Below are positions 50,090-60,900 of a stretch of 64,000 nt of DNA, in pieces (position 1 is the stretch's first letter; the number at the start of each line of letters is the position of its first letter). This DNA comes from an uncultured Eubacterium sp. (GTDB lineage Bacteria > Bacillota > Clostridia > Lachnospirales > Lachnospiraceae). A program made the position numbers and the translations under genes. The notes beneath the pieces are model-generated. The model was not told where the DNA came from. It saw only the letters and a list, made by a program, of their open reading frames with translations, and searched no databases. The stretch covers positions 1-64,000 of the forward strand of contig CAJUTM010000006.1 in NCBI GenBank assembly GCA_910589595.1, written 5' to 3'.

Positions 50090-51748
50090 TTGAAAGCGTA
50101 TCAGATGAAGATTATGATTAAAAATTCCCATCCACCTATATGGAGGCGGTTTATTGTGCCGGCTGGGCTGACGTTTTCGCAGTTTGGTTTTATTTTAAAT
50201 GAAGTGATGGGATGGTATGGCGGCCATCTCTCTCAATTTGAGTTTTATCATTTGGGAGTTGTGGTGGAGGAAATTTTTGAAGATTTTGGCTGGGGAAGGC
50301 AAGAAGTACTGAACTCGGCAGAAACGCCTATTGAGCCTTTTATGGATAGTGAAGACTGGTTTACTTATATTTATGATTTAGGCGATGACTGGCAGCATCG
50401 GGTAGAAATTGAGAAAATTTTACCCGACTATGAATTTGACTATCCGATGGTTCTGAAATACAAAGGCAATACTCCATATGAAGATTGTGGCGGCATATAT
50501 GGTTATTATCATTTGCTTGAGGTTCTGGAAAATCCTGAGGATGAAGAATATGAGGAGACGAAGGATTGGGTAGAGTCATTACCATATGATGAATATGATT
50601 TGGAAAAAGTAAACAGCCAATTGAAAAATTATTTTTTGAGTGATAAAATGCATGAACCAATGACTGCTCAGGAAATCTATGAAAGTGTCTGGAACGGGGA
50701 GCCATTGTATACGATTGCCACTGGCGCCGGAGAGCAGCATGAGAGAGAAGAGGCCTCGTTGGAAGAATGGCGGGTCTTGTATGAAGCAGCGGCAAAGATT
50801 AAGGAATTAAAACCATGGGAGAAGTTCTGGGATATGGATTTGTTTGCCCTTGCGGAGGGCGCTGATATTGCATTCGCCGTGATTTTAGGGCGTGGAGGTG
50901 AATGTTATGGGATTTCCATTTACGAAGGATTTGAAGGGTTGAATGATTTTTGGAGGTTGTGTAATCAGGGGAGGCTTAATATTTCGGAAACATATGCAGG
51001 ACTTACGCAGACTAACCTGACCTGTTACTGGGGGGAGCGCAACGAATTGTCGCAGGAGCAATATCAAATCATAAAATCGCTGGGTTATAAGTTTCGGGGG
51101 AAAAATCAGTGGCCGTATTTTCTCTCCCATAAGACGGGATATTTACCATACAATATGGATGCAGCGGAGGCAGGACGCATGACGGCCTATTTATCACGAC
51201 TTGCTCAGGCGCTTACATATTATGAAAAGAACAAGATGCAGGTTGATTTTGAAAAAGGGAATCTATTTTGGTTTTCATGGAATGAGAAAACCAGACAATG
51301 GGATGGCATGGAGAGGCCGTTGCCGTTTTTTACCTATCAATTTCTCCAGATGCAAATTCCGGATGGAGAGTTTGCTCGGCAACTCTGTAAAATACCGCAG
51401 CAAAATCGAGGATTGGATATTCATATTGATTGTCTTCCGGTATCAATTGAAGATGAAGGGTTTGAGCGTCCCGCCGCCGTCCGGCTGGTTATGCTGGCGG
51501 ATGCGGCAACCGGTATGGTTTTTAGTTCGGATATCGTACCACCGGATGAGTTTGAAGGGGAGGTATTGATAAATAGTATTCTGCAAAATATTGATGAATA
51601 TGGGAGACCGAGGGAAATTCGGGTCTGCAATGAAATTATAAAAAATTATGTGTGTGAATTATGCAGTATAGGTAAAATAAAGTTGAAAAAAGTAAAGAAA
51701 ATACCTGTTTTTCAGGAGCTTCTTGAGACATTATATGGAATGAGATAA
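50090..51748 (+). CDS. pRiA4b ORF3-like protein with C-terminal extension
   Basis: A 552-residue cytosolic protein with a TTG start at 50090, 9 nt after GGGAGG. The N-terminal domain (about 1-185) is the plasmid pRiA4b ORF3 family: YQMKIMIKNSHPPIWRRFIV, WYGGHLSQFEFYH, FTYIYDLGDDWQHRVEIEKI and YEDCGGIYGYYHLLEVL. The C-terminal part (about 215-552) is a separate acidic alpha/beta region seen on larger members (DUF7309/DUF6930-like, from memory). No enzymatic activity is established. It lies in an apparent operon with the Cys-cluster gene upstream. Confidence 0.82.
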   Translation: MKAYQMKIMIKNSHPPIWRRFIVPAGLTFSQFGFILNEVMGWYGGHLSQFEFYHLGVVVEEIFEDFGWGRQEVLNSAETPIEPFMDSEDWFTYIYDLGDDWQHRVEIEKILPDYEFDYPMVLKYKGNTPYEDCGGIYGYYHLLEVLENPEDEEYEETKDWVESLPYDEYDLEKVNSQLKNYFLSDKMHEPMTAQEIYESVWNGEPLYTIATGAGEQHEREEASLEEWRVLYEAAAKIKELKPWEKFWDMDLFALAEGADIAFAVILGRGGECYGISIYEGFEGLNDFWRLCNQGRLNISETYAGLTQTNLTCYWGERNELSQEQYQIIKSLGYKFRGKNQWPYFLSHKTGYLPYNMDAAEAGRMTAYLSRLAQALTYYEKNKMQVDFEKGNLFWFSWNEKTRQWDGMERPLPFFTYQFLQMQIPDGEFARQLCKIPQQNRGLDIHIDCLPVSIEDEGFERPAAVRLVMLADAATGMVFSSDIVPPDEFEGEVLINSILQNIDEYGRPREIRVCNEIIKNYVCELCSIGKIKLKKVKKIPVFQELLETLYGMR

Positions 51749-51826
51749 AAAGCCTTGCTTATCATTAAAAACAGGCTTATTATGTTAGTAAGGGGCGTTA
51801 TGTCCGAAACCGGAAAGGAGGAAGCC

Positions 51827-52465
51827 ATGAGGGAACGCTGGAAGAAAATCCGAACGGGAACGCTTACGATTGCATTTATCATTATAGGGATATTAGAATA
51901 TGGGGCGTTAATGAAATATTTTGATTTGCCGCAGGTAATGTTAATCGTACCGCTTATAGGGGCAGCGTCTTACATATTTTTAAAGAAATCGTGCTTAACG
52001 GTTTTTGGCTGTACTGCTTTATGTTCAGCCCTCTATCAGCTTGTTGCCGGTGACGCCAATGCGATTGCCCGTCTGCAGACGAATGCTGTAAGTATTGCCA
52101 TAATACTTTTTCAGTGTTTGATTGTCCTGCTTATTCTGGAAGCAATCGGTATCGGTGGGGGCGCTTTGATTTGCCTGTCGCGAAACCGAGATAAAAAATC
52201 AGCGGTTAGAATTACTGCCTGTATATTAGGCGTACTTGTGACGGTAGGTTCGTATCTTGCCATTTATCACAATCCATTGTATCCGCTGGCGGCGCGGATA
52301 GAGTTAAACCGATATGTGGAAGAAAATCTGACGGATTATCCAATTGCCAATAAAATGGTCTATTATTCGCTGCCGAATTTGAATTATGAATGCCGTGTAG
52401 CAATGTCAGATGGCAAAATCCGTATCGTAGGTTATGATATTGAGGGAAAAATTTCAGAACAGTAA
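51827..52465 (+). CDS. Polytopic membrane protein of unknown function
   Basis: A 212-residue protein with about five hydrophobic segments (TLTIAFIIIGILEYGALM, VMLIVPLIGAASYIFL, AVSIAIILFQCLIVLLILEA, ITACILGVLVTVGSYLAIY) and a short C-terminal domain of about 45 residues. No family recognised. AAAGGAGG 6 nt before the ATG at 51827 decides the start; the open frame extends upstream to 51755 without a site. It is followed 21 bp later by the secreted GH115 gene, so it may share its transcript. Confidence 0.7.
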   Translation: MRERWKKIRTGTLTIAFIIIGILEYGALMKYFDLPQVMLIVPLIGAASYIFLKKSCLTVFGCTALCSALYQLVAGDANAIARLQTNAVSIAIILFQCLIVLLILEAIGIGGGALICLSRNRDKKSAVRITACILGVLVTVGSYLAIYHNPLYPLAARIELNRYVEENLTDYPIANKMVYYSLPNLNYECRVAMSDGKIRIVGYDIEGKISEQ

Positions 52466-52486
52466 AATGAAAAGGAGACGGTATTT

Positions 52487-55400
52487 TTGAAAAATCACAG
52501 AGGAACGAAGAAACGTTTCATGGCAGTTGCGTTATCTCTTGCCATGATAGCAACCGCTGTGGCGGGAACGGGTAATCCGGCAGCGGCGGTCAAGGCGGTC
52601 AAAGTAAAGAAGCTTACGCTCAAAAAGCCGGTGATTCGCACATTGGCGTTGAAAAAGGGTGAGAGCTACCGTTTAAAATGGAAAGTAAAGCCGGCAAAAG
52701 GGGCATTGAAATTTACTTCCAGTAAAAAATCGGTTGTCTCCGTCAACAAAAAGGGTAAGCTGAAAGCGAAAAAGGCAGGCAAAGCAACGATTACCATTGC
52801 CAGCAAAACAAAACCAAAGAAATCGGTAAAAATAAAAGTAACCGTATACAAGAAGTTTAAAAAAGCTTCCAAAGTGAAATTATCGGCGGAAAAAACGTCG
52901 ATTACGGCAGGTTCGACAACGAAACTGAAAGCTGTCGTCAATCCGTCTAAGGCGACGGTGAAGAAAGTGGCCTTTGCAAGTAAGGATAAAAAGATTGCCA
53001 CCGTGAGCAGTAAAGGCGTGGTTACAGGGAAAAAACAGGGAACTACGACGATTACAGCCTATGCCAAAGATGGCCGCGGCGCCAAAGCGTCCATCAAGAT
53101 TACTGTTATGGCCGAGAGTAATACGATACCGCAGCAAACGCCGGGCAATGATAATAAAGGAACGGCTTCGGCCGAACCTACGCCGACGGAAGTGCCGGTT
53201 TTAAAACAAAATGAACCGGGCAGCTTTATTCTTGCTTCCGATGTTTCTTCCGCGGATATTTATGTAGATAAAAAGGGTGCTGATTATGACGGTCTTTCCC
53301 TGATTGCACAGTCGTTTCAGGAGGATGTCAATATCGTATCGGCAAAAGGGGCAAAACCACGTGTTGTAGATACGGCCTCTGCGATTCGCGAGTCGGCTGT
53401 CATTGCCGGTTCCATAGGAAATAACGACGTCATTGATAAGCTTATTGCGGACGGAAAACTGGATGTATCGGACATTGCTAAGAAAACCGAGACGTATAAG
53501 GTTCAGGTAGTAGAGAATCCGGCCGAGGGACTGACAAGCGCCCTTGTGATTGTCGGCAGCGACAAGCGCGGCACGATATACGGTATCTACCACATTTCCG
53601 AGATGATGGGAGTTTCCCCGTGGGTATACTGGGGCGATGTGACGCCGGTGAAGAAAGACAAAATTTCGTTTACCAACGAGAGTTATACTTATACTTCGAA
53701 AGAGCCGTCGGTCAAATACCGTGGTATCTTCCTCAATGACGAGGCGCCGTCGCTGACCGGCTGGGTAAAGAAAAAGTTCGGTAATTATAACTCAAAGTTT
53801 TATGATAACGTATATGAGTTGATTCTCCGCTGCAAGGGAAATTATCTGTGGCCGGCAATGTGGTCGAACACTTTCAGTGAAGACGGCGGTAAGGAGGGCA
53901 GGCTGGCGAATGCCGAACTGGCAGATAAATACGGCATTATCATGGGAACTTCCCACCATGAGCCATTGTGCCGTGCCGGCAATGAGTGGCAGTCAAAATA
54001 TAAAAAATACAGTACGAGTAACAAATGGGATTTTAATTCCAATGAAGAGGGAATTACCAATTTCTGGCGTGACGGTGTAAAACGAAACATGCCGTTTGAG
54101 AATGTTTATACTCTTGGTATGCGCGGCGAGGCCGATTCGGCGCTGGGCGGAACCGTGGCAGATAATATTAATCTGTTAAAGAAAGTTATTACAACACAGA
54201 AAAATATATTAAAAGAAAATAATCTGCAAAATGCGCCGCAGGTACTTACGGTGTACAAAGAAGTAGAAGATTTCTGGCATGGCACGTCGCAGGTGGCCGG
54301 TCTGAAGAAATGGAATGTTCTCGATGATGTAATGATTATGTTGTGCGACGACAACTTCGGTAATATGCGTACATTGCCGGAGGGCGAAGACTGTAACCGC
54401 AAAGGCGGCTGGGGTATGTATTATCATTTCGATTATCACGGCGGCCCGACTTCCTATGAGTGGGTGAATACGGTACAGCTCGATAAAGTATGGGAACAGA
54501 TGTCGCTTGCTTATGAGCACGGCGTCGACGATATGTGGATTGTCAATGTCGGCGATTTGAAACCGATGGAAATGAATATTTCCTACTTCCTCGACCTCGC
54601 TTATGATTATGATACATGGGGAAAAGATGGCGGAAACAAGACCGATGCGTATATGGAAAAATGGGTGCAGCAGCAATTCGGGGACGCCCTGAATCAGGAA
54701 CAGCAGCAGGCAGTACAAACGTTGCTGGAAGACTATACATGGTTAAATGGTTCCTGCAAACCGGAGGTTGTTTCTTCGGTGACGTACGACGCTTCCAACT
54801 ATAACGAGGCACAGAGAATGCTGGGCCGGATTGAAGATATGATAAGCAGGGCAAAGACATATCAGGAAGTGGTGCCGGAGCGTTTGCAGGCGGCATACTT
54901 CCAGTTTGTATACTTCCCTGTCGTGGCGTCGGCCAACGTGGCGAAAATGCAGATTTGCAGCGGGCTCAATAAGTATTACTATAATGAAAAGAGTTCAAAC
55001 GCTAACTTATATGCGATTATGGTAGATGAATGTATCGCCCTTGATAAGGAACTTCAGGAGACGTACAATAAAAATATGCCGGGCGTTGGCAACAAGTGGG
55101 AGAAGATGATGAGTTCCCCGCACGTAGGCTATACGTCATGGGATTCTGCCGGATGGAAATACCCGACAGCCAAATGGCTGAAGCCGGCGGAGGGAACGAA
55201 GATGTCTGTTTCCGTGGAAAATCATGCAGAGACGGTTACAGAAGGCCAGATTGCGCTGGATGATTTTACCAATATCAATCAGGAGTCCTACACGGTAACG
55301 CTTTCCAATCAGGGAGCCAATATGTACAACTATACGGCGACAGCCAGCGAGGACTGGATTAAGCTGTCAAAGAAAACCGGCTCCGTTAAAATGCAGGACA

Positions 55401-56791
55401 CGTTTGAAATATCGGTTGACTGGGATAAGGTATCGGCAGACAAGACAGGTTCTGTCGTAATCCAGAGCGGAGATAGTAAGGTGACGGTAGCAGTTTCGGC
55501 TAAAGTATTTGATACGTCGAAACTTGCGGATAAGACATATGTGTACGCCAACGGTTACGCTTCAATTTTACCGGGCAATTATACGAAAAAACAAGATAAT
55601 GCGGATGGAGCAACCGTACTTGTCATGAAAGGTTATGGCAAGATGGGAGAATCGCTGAAAATGCAACCGGCAGATAAGAGATATGGAAAAGATGCCTCCA
55701 AGGCGCCATACGCAGAATACAGCGTATATGTGCCAGCAGAGGGCGACTATAAAGTTACGGTATACAGTGCGCCGTCCAATAATATCGAGAGAGACGATGT
55801 AGGTATCTATTATGGATTGTCGGTTAATGCGGGACAAGTACAGACAGTAAATACGGTAGACAGCAATACATTTGTGCCGGGAACTTATAATTGTACGTGG
55901 CCGGATGATGTAAAAAATAATGGCAGAAAGACGGAGCGCACGGCAAACTTCAAGACAGGTGTCAATACTATCCGTATTTATGCGGCAGACCCGGCATTTG
56001 TATTACAGAAAGTGGTTGTTTCTGCACAAAGCGTACAGAAGAGCCATTTCGGGCCGGAAGAGAGTTATTATGTCGGTAAGAAGCCGGCTGCCAAGACGGC
56101 GCAGATGGGATTGACGTTTGACCGCTTTGCGATTCCGGGAAACATTAATGCTTCCTCTTATGATGGAAGTACGGCATATGCGGAGAGTTGCACGATGAAA
56201 GCGGGAGAGGAATACAAATATTCAACTGTTCTCACAGAGTGGGAGACATATCAGTTCGGTATCAACGGTTCTTCTGCGGACGGAGGCGAGGTAGAACTGT
56301 ACTGGAACGACACGTTGCTTGGCAGCGTGTCGCCCGGCACGCAGGAAAAAAATTACCGCTTAAAAGAATCAAAAATAATTAAAGTGAGCGACGGATTTTT
56401 CAAGGTAAAAGTGAAAAAGGGTACGGTCAAAATGAATCATATTATAACGGAGACAAAAAAGTTCTATGATGTTCCCGGTTATATAGATGCTGTCGGCTAT
56501 GAGGGAAGTGATGAAACAGGCAGTGAGCTTGTGGCAGAAAAGGATAAATCATATGAATACAGCATCCGTGTGGCAGCAGATGGGGCATATCAATTTGGCG
56601 TAGTTGGCTCTTCTACACAGAATGCCAAAGTAACGCTCTATAACGGCGATGTTAAGATTGGCGAGGTGACGCTTGGGGCGCAAAAGAAGACATACTCTCT
56701 CGCGCAGACGGCTGATTTAAAAGCAGGGAAAGCGGTTCTGCGGATGGAAGTAAGCGGGGGAGCGGCTTCCATAAGCCGGCTTATCTGTTAG
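52487..56791 (+). CDS. Secreted GH115 alpha-glucuronidase with two BIG2-like domains and C-terminal CBM-like modules
   Basis: A 1434-residue exported enzyme starting at TTG 52487 after AAGGAG. A signal peptide (about 1-36) precedes a Lys-rich BIG2-like domain (about 38-125), a second, more typical BIG2 domain (about 128-212) and a linker. The GH115 body (about 250-1100) shows GSDKRGTIYGIYHISEMMGV, PSVKYRGIFLNDEAP, GNYLWPAMWSN, YTLGMRGEADSALGG, MLCDDNFGNMRTLP and WIVNVGDLKPMEMNISYFL. Two C-terminal repeats (about 1205-1320 and 1325-1434) open with IPGNINASSYD and VPGYIDAVGYEG and resemble CBM6/35-like sandwiches. It should strip glucuronic acid from polymeric xylan at the cell surface. It is the extracellular counterpart of the GH115 at 36322. 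Confidence 0.93.
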   Translation: MKNHRGTKKRFMAVALSLAMIATAVAGTGNPAAAVKAVKVKKLTLKKPVIRTLALKKGESYRLKWKVKPAKGALKFTSSKKSVVSVNKKGKLKAKKAGKATITIASKTKPKKSVKIKVTVYKKFKKASKVKLSAEKTSITAGSTTKLKAVVNPSKATVKKVAFASKDKKIATVSSKGVVTGKKQGTTTITAYAKDGRGAKASIKITVMAESNTIPQQTPGNDNKGTASAEPTPTEVPVLKQNEPGSFILASDVSSADIYVDKKGADYDGLSLIAQSFQEDVNIVSAKGAKPRVVDTASAIRESAVIAGSIGNNDVIDKLIADGKLDVSDIAKKTETYKVQVVENPAEGLTSALVIVGSDKRGTIYGIYHISEMMGVSPWVYWGDVTPVKKDKISFTNESYTYTSKEPSVKYRGIFLNDEAPSLTGWVKKKFGNYNSKFYDNVYELILRCKGNYLWPAMWSNTFSEDGGKEGRLANAELADKYGIIMGTSHHEPLCRAGNEWQSKYKKYSTSNKWDFNSNEEGITNFWRDGVKRNMPFENVYTLGMRGEADSALGGTVADNINLLKKVITTQKNILKENNLQNAPQVLTVYKEVEDFWHGTSQVAGLKKWNVLDDVMIMLCDDNFGNMRTLPEGEDCNRKGGWGMYYHFDYHGGPTSYEWVNTVQLDKVWEQMSLAYEHGVDDMWIVNVGDLKPMEMNISYFLDLAYDYDTWGKDGGNKTDAYMEKWVQQQFGDALNQEQQQAVQTLLEDYTWLNGSCKPEVVSSVTYDASNYNEAQRMLGRIEDMISRAKTYQEVVPERLQAAYFQFVYFPVVASANVAKMQICSGLNKYYYNEKSSNANLYAIMVDECIALDKELQETYNKNMPGVGNKWEKMMSSPHVGYTSWDSAGWKYPTAKWLKPAEGTKMSVSVENHAETVTEGQIALDDFTNINQESYTVTLSNQGANMYNYTATASEDWIKLSKKTGSVKMQDTFEISVDWDKVSADKTGSVVIQSGDSKVTVAVSAKVFDTSKLADKTYVYANGYASILPGNYTKKQDNADGATVLVMKGYGKMGESLKMQPADKRYGKDASKAPYAEYSVYVPAEGDYKVTVYSAPSNNIERDDVGIYYGLSVNAGQVQTVNTVDSNTFVPGTYNCTWPDDVKNNGRKTERTANFKTGVNTIRIYAADPAFVLQKVVVSAQSVQKSHFGPEESYYVGKKPAAKTAQMGLTFDRFAIPGNINASSYDGSTAYAESCTMKAGEEYKYSTVLTEWETYQFGINGSSADGGEVELYWNDTLLGSVSPGTQEKNYRLKESKIIKVSDGFFKVKVKKGTVKMNHIITETKKFYDVPGYIDAVGYEGSDETGSELVAEKDKSYEYSIRVAADGAYQFGVVGSSTQNAKVTLYNGDVKIGEVTLGAQKKTYSLAQTADLKAGKAVLRMEVSGGAASISRLIC

Positions 56792-56808
56792 CCTGACGAT
56801 GGCAGGCG

Positions 56809-57750
56809 CTACAAAGTACCCAGACTGCGCAGCAGGAAAATCCACGCCGTGAGTGTAATCGAGGATAACAATGTGGTAAGCACGATAATACTTAACGTTA
56901 ATACATCGTCATTGCCCGTATTTTTTACCATAATGTAGCAGGATACCGTTGTCGGGGAACCGACCATAATGAGAATTGCCATCAATTCCTGATTGCGGTA
57001 GCCCAGATACACTGCTAACGGCAGGACAAGAGCTGCCAGTAAAACGAGTTTAATAAACGAGGCCGCCAGTGCGGGCCTGATTTTCTTTATTGCTTTCCGC
57101 CCCTCAAAAGACGCTCCGATTGAAATGAGCGCCAGCGGGGTTGCCGTACTGGCGATGCTGTCAATCATTTTATCCATAAAAACAGGCAGATGGATATTTA
57201 AAAAAGCAAATGGCAGCGCCACAAAAATACTGATTAAAATGGGATTCTTAAAAATATCTGTCAGAGTTGTCCGGATATCCGGTTTTCGCTCACTGTGTGT
57301 TCCCTTTAACGTAAGAATGATTACAGCAAAAATATTGAACAGAGGAACGGCTCCGATAATCATAAGAGGAGCCATACCGGCGCCGTCATACATATTGTCA
57401 ATAAAAGCGAGTCCAAGGATGGCGGCGCTGCTTCGATATGATGCTTGAATAAAGGCGCCCTGCTCTTCTTTACTTTTCATAAGAAGAGAGGTCAGTCCCC
57501 AGAGGGATAGAATAATAACAAGGGTTACCATAAAACAGAACAGCACATAGCCCCCGTCAAACTTACTCCGCACATCATTTTTTGTGATATCTTTAAAGAC
57601 AAGGGCAGGTAGAGCCGCCATAAAAACATAACGGTCTGCCGTTTTCGTAAAAGCCTCATTAATAATATGAAGTTTTATTAGTATCTTCCCGAGTATCATA
57701 ATTAAAAAAATCGGTAAGGTGGCATTTATGCTGTAAAAAAAGTTGTCCAT
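56809..57750 (-). CDS. AEC (auxin efflux carrier) family transporter
   Basis: A 313-residue membrane protein with about ten hydrophobic helices in two halves. Family marks include ATLPIFLIMILGKILIK at the N-terminus, ADRYVFMAALPALVFKDI and TPLALISIGASFEGRK at the start of the second half. AEC proteins in bacteria export or import small organic acids such as malate; the substrate is unknown here. AGAGGG places the ATG at 57750, with in-frame codons further upstream lacking a site. Its stop lies 18 bp from the stop of the convergent GH115 gene. Confidence 0.9.
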   Translation of the reverse strand: MDNFFYSINATLPIFLIMILGKILIKLHIINEAFTKTADRYVFMAALPALVFKDITKNDVRSKFDGGYVLFCFMVTLVIILSLWGLTSLLMKSKEEQGAFIQASYRSSAAILGLAFIDNMYDGAGMAPLMIIGAVPLFNIFAVIILTLKGTHSERKPDIRTTLTDIFKNPILISIFVALPFAFLNIHLPVFMDKMIDSIASTATPLALISIGASFEGRKAIKKIRPALAASFIKLVLLAALVLPLAVYLGYRNQELMAILIMVGSPTTVSCYIMVKNTGNDDVLTLSIIVLTTLLSSITLTAWIFLLRSLGTL

Positions 57751-57839
57751 GGAATAACCCTCTTTTCTGCTTTCTTTTATCCTTCCAGCACTTATTGTAA
57801 CGGACTTATACAAATCTTTCAAGAATGATTAAAAAATGT

Positions 57840-57868
57840 TTGTGTCAGGTAATTTCATTTGTTATAAT
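57840..57868 (+). promoter_or_regulatory. Promoter of the modular GH10 xylanase gene
   Basis: TTGTGT at 57840-57845, a 17-bp spacer and TATAAT at 57863-57868. It lies 39 bp before the first ATG. Confidence 0.65.
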
Positions 57869-57907
57869 AAGGGAAATTAATCAAAAATCTTATAGAAAGG
57901 ACTTGAT

Positions 57908-60900
57908 ATGATGAACAGTGGCAGGAAAACGAAACTTGCTCTTTTACTTTGTTTTGCATTAATGCTCTCCATGTTCTCCTCACCAGAGCAATTAATGGCA
58001 AAGAAAGTAAAACTGAAGTTAAACAAAAAGAAAGTTACCTTATATGTTGGAAAAAGTGTTCGCCTGAAAGTAAAGGGAACAAAGAAAAAGGCCAAATGGA
58101 AAAGCAATAAGAAAAAGGTAGCTACTGTTACTTCCAAAGGAAAAGTAAAAGCAAAGAAAAAAGGAAAAGCCCGAATCACAGCTAAAATAGGAAAGAAAAA
58201 ACTGGTATGTCGGGTTACTGTTAAAAATAAAAAGATAACCAATACGGATTCAACGGCAGCGGCAGGAGATTCGCAAGGGTTGCAATCCGGTGGAAATTCG
58301 ACAGCAACGCCGACAGGTGGAGCACCAACAGGCTCGACAGACGGTGCGATATCTACAGCTACGGCGACATCCACGTCGACAACGACATCCACATCGACAG
58401 CGACGTCCACAGCAACAGCGACGTCCACATCGACAACGACATCCACATCAACAGCGACGTCCACATCAACAGCGACGTCCACTTCGACAGCGACATCCAC
58501 ATCAACAGCGACGTCCACATCGACAGCGACGTCCACATCAACAGCGACATCCACATCGACAGCGACGTCCACAGCAACAGCCACGTCAGCAGCAACGGAC
58601 AATCCGTCCGAGATTCCGAAAGTGCCGGCGTTATCAACAAAGGTATCCTTTGACAACGGAACAGATGGTTTTGTGGCAGCAGGCAAGGCCGGCGTACAAT
58701 TGAATGAGAATGGCTATCAGGGAAATTGTCTGGCGGTTGAAAACCGCACAGCAGCAACCGACGGCGTCGTATATGCGGCAGAAAAGGATGTGGTGGCAGG
58801 TGGAAGCTACACCGTGCAGGGATATGTCAAATCCGACGCTGCTGAGGATACTTTCAAATGCCTGTATCAGTTTGGCGATGGTACTGCCGATATCAAAGAG
58901 TTTACGTCAGTAGCGGTATCCGGAGAATGGGTGAAATTTCGGGGAACATTTACGGTTCCGGCTAACTTTACCAAACTGGATATCCTGTTCCAGACAACGG
59001 GCACGGAATCATTCTATATTGATGAAGTAAGCATTTCTGAGATTGTAAGTATTAAGGATACATATGATAGTGTTTTTGGAATAATGGGAACCTGTATCAA
59101 TCCTGACCAGTTAAGGGATGCGGAGACAATGAAGTATGTAAAAAACCATTACTCCAGTGTAACTCTTGAAAACGATATGAAACCAGATTATATCCTTACT
59201 TCATGGCGTCCTGCAATCGACACGTCGTCGGCCCGAACAAAGACGGGAGATTATGTGATTCCAGACAGTTATAAGGAAAGCAAAGTACCGGCGCTCAATT
59301 ATGATACGGTCGACGAGGTACTTAAAATTGCCAAGGCGAATGGAATAAAAGTACGTTATCATGTGTTAGTATGGCATGCGCAGTCTCCGGAATGGTTCTT
59401 TAAGGAGGATTACAGTAAGGAGGAAAGCGCCGCATATGTTTCGGAAGAGGTAATGTATGCCCGCATGGAAATGTATATCCGCAGCGTAATCCATCATGTG
59501 TATACGGTTGATGGTGGAGCCTATAAAGACGTAGTATATGCATGGGATGTGGCAAACGAATATTTTAGTAATACGCCAGATGAAAACTGGTCTGCCGTAT
59601 TTGGAAACCGAGAGGGAAATCTCAATAACAAGCCGCCATTTATTAAAAAAGCGTTTGAGATTGCCCATGATGAACTCGGGAAGTTTGCCTTAGCTGATTC
59701 GGTATCTCTGTTTTATAATGACTTTAATACTTATATGACAACGGATAAGATTATTGAAATGATACACTATATTAATTCCGACCAGAAAGTGTGTGATGGA
59801 ATTGGTATGCAGAGTCACCTTGGCGTGACACTCCCTTCGGTAGACTGGTATGTGGAAACGGTTAAAAAGTTTGCGCAGGAGGGCTTTGAAGTACAAATTA
59901 CCGAGTTGGATGTAGGCTGTAAGGAAGAGCTGCTGGAGACGGATGTGACGGCTGCCTATGAGGAGCAGGCGCAATATGTCGGGGAACTTACGGAAAAACT
60001 CATTGAGTTACAGAAAACAATGGATTATCCGATTACCGGTATGACGTGGTGGGGAATGTATGATGGCCGGTCATGGCGGGAAAACCATGTATTGATGTTT
60101 GACAGCAGTCTGTATGACGCAAAACCATCGTATTTTGCATTTATCGAGGCAGCCGGCGAAGTAGAAAAACCACTGCCGACATCAACGCCGGATGTCACTG
60201 CCGAGCCAACGGCAGATGTTACTGCTGAGCCGACAGAGGTACCAAAATATACACCGCCGGCAGAGACGGCGCCGCCGTTAGTCGGCTACGACTTTACAGA
60301 TGAAAGTACTTACCATAATGAATCACCATCCGGTGCAACATCGACAGTAAATGACGACGGTTCAATAACGATTACGTTTACCGGCCAGTATGCGGCATTT
60401 AATTTCTATCTGCCGGATAATGCACAAAATTATTACAGTGATTATAAGTCAGTTGCGCTCACTTATACGAGCGAGGGAGGGGATTTAGGCCATGCCCTCT
60501 ATGATACGGATATGAAAGGAATAGGCGGAGATGCCAACGCCGGAAAACATCCGGATTGGGGCAAAAAGGTTACCGCATCACCGGACGAAAAGAAGACACT
60601 TGTTTTCAATGTCACACCGGATTGCAAAGGCGGATGTATCCGCGGATTGCAGATATTTAATCCGAATGAGATGACAGAGGGACAGAAGATTACAATAACC
60701 ATATACGCGATTAAGTTCTGCGATAAGGAAAATCCGACAGAGGACGATTTGAAGCTGCCGTCCGATTCAACGGAAGAACCGAAATATACACCGCCGGCAG
60801 AGACGGCGCCGCCGGTAGCCAGCTATGATTTTACGGATGAAAGCACATATCATAATGAATCTCCGGGGGGCGGCACCTCGAAAGTAAATGATGATGGCTC

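Noticed and set aside
58454..58579. Regular repeats considered as a CRISPR array
   Set aside because: Units of 18 bp are contiguous without spacers, are in frame with the xylanase and encode its linker. No cas genes are present.
57877..58686. Long antisense frame rich in Val-Asp/Val-Ala repeats opposite the xylanase N-terminus, and a similar Val/Ala/Glu frame at 31780-32262
   Set aside because: These are reverse readings of the Thr/Ser/Ala linker repeats, which lack stop codons on both strands; no ribosome site or family match.
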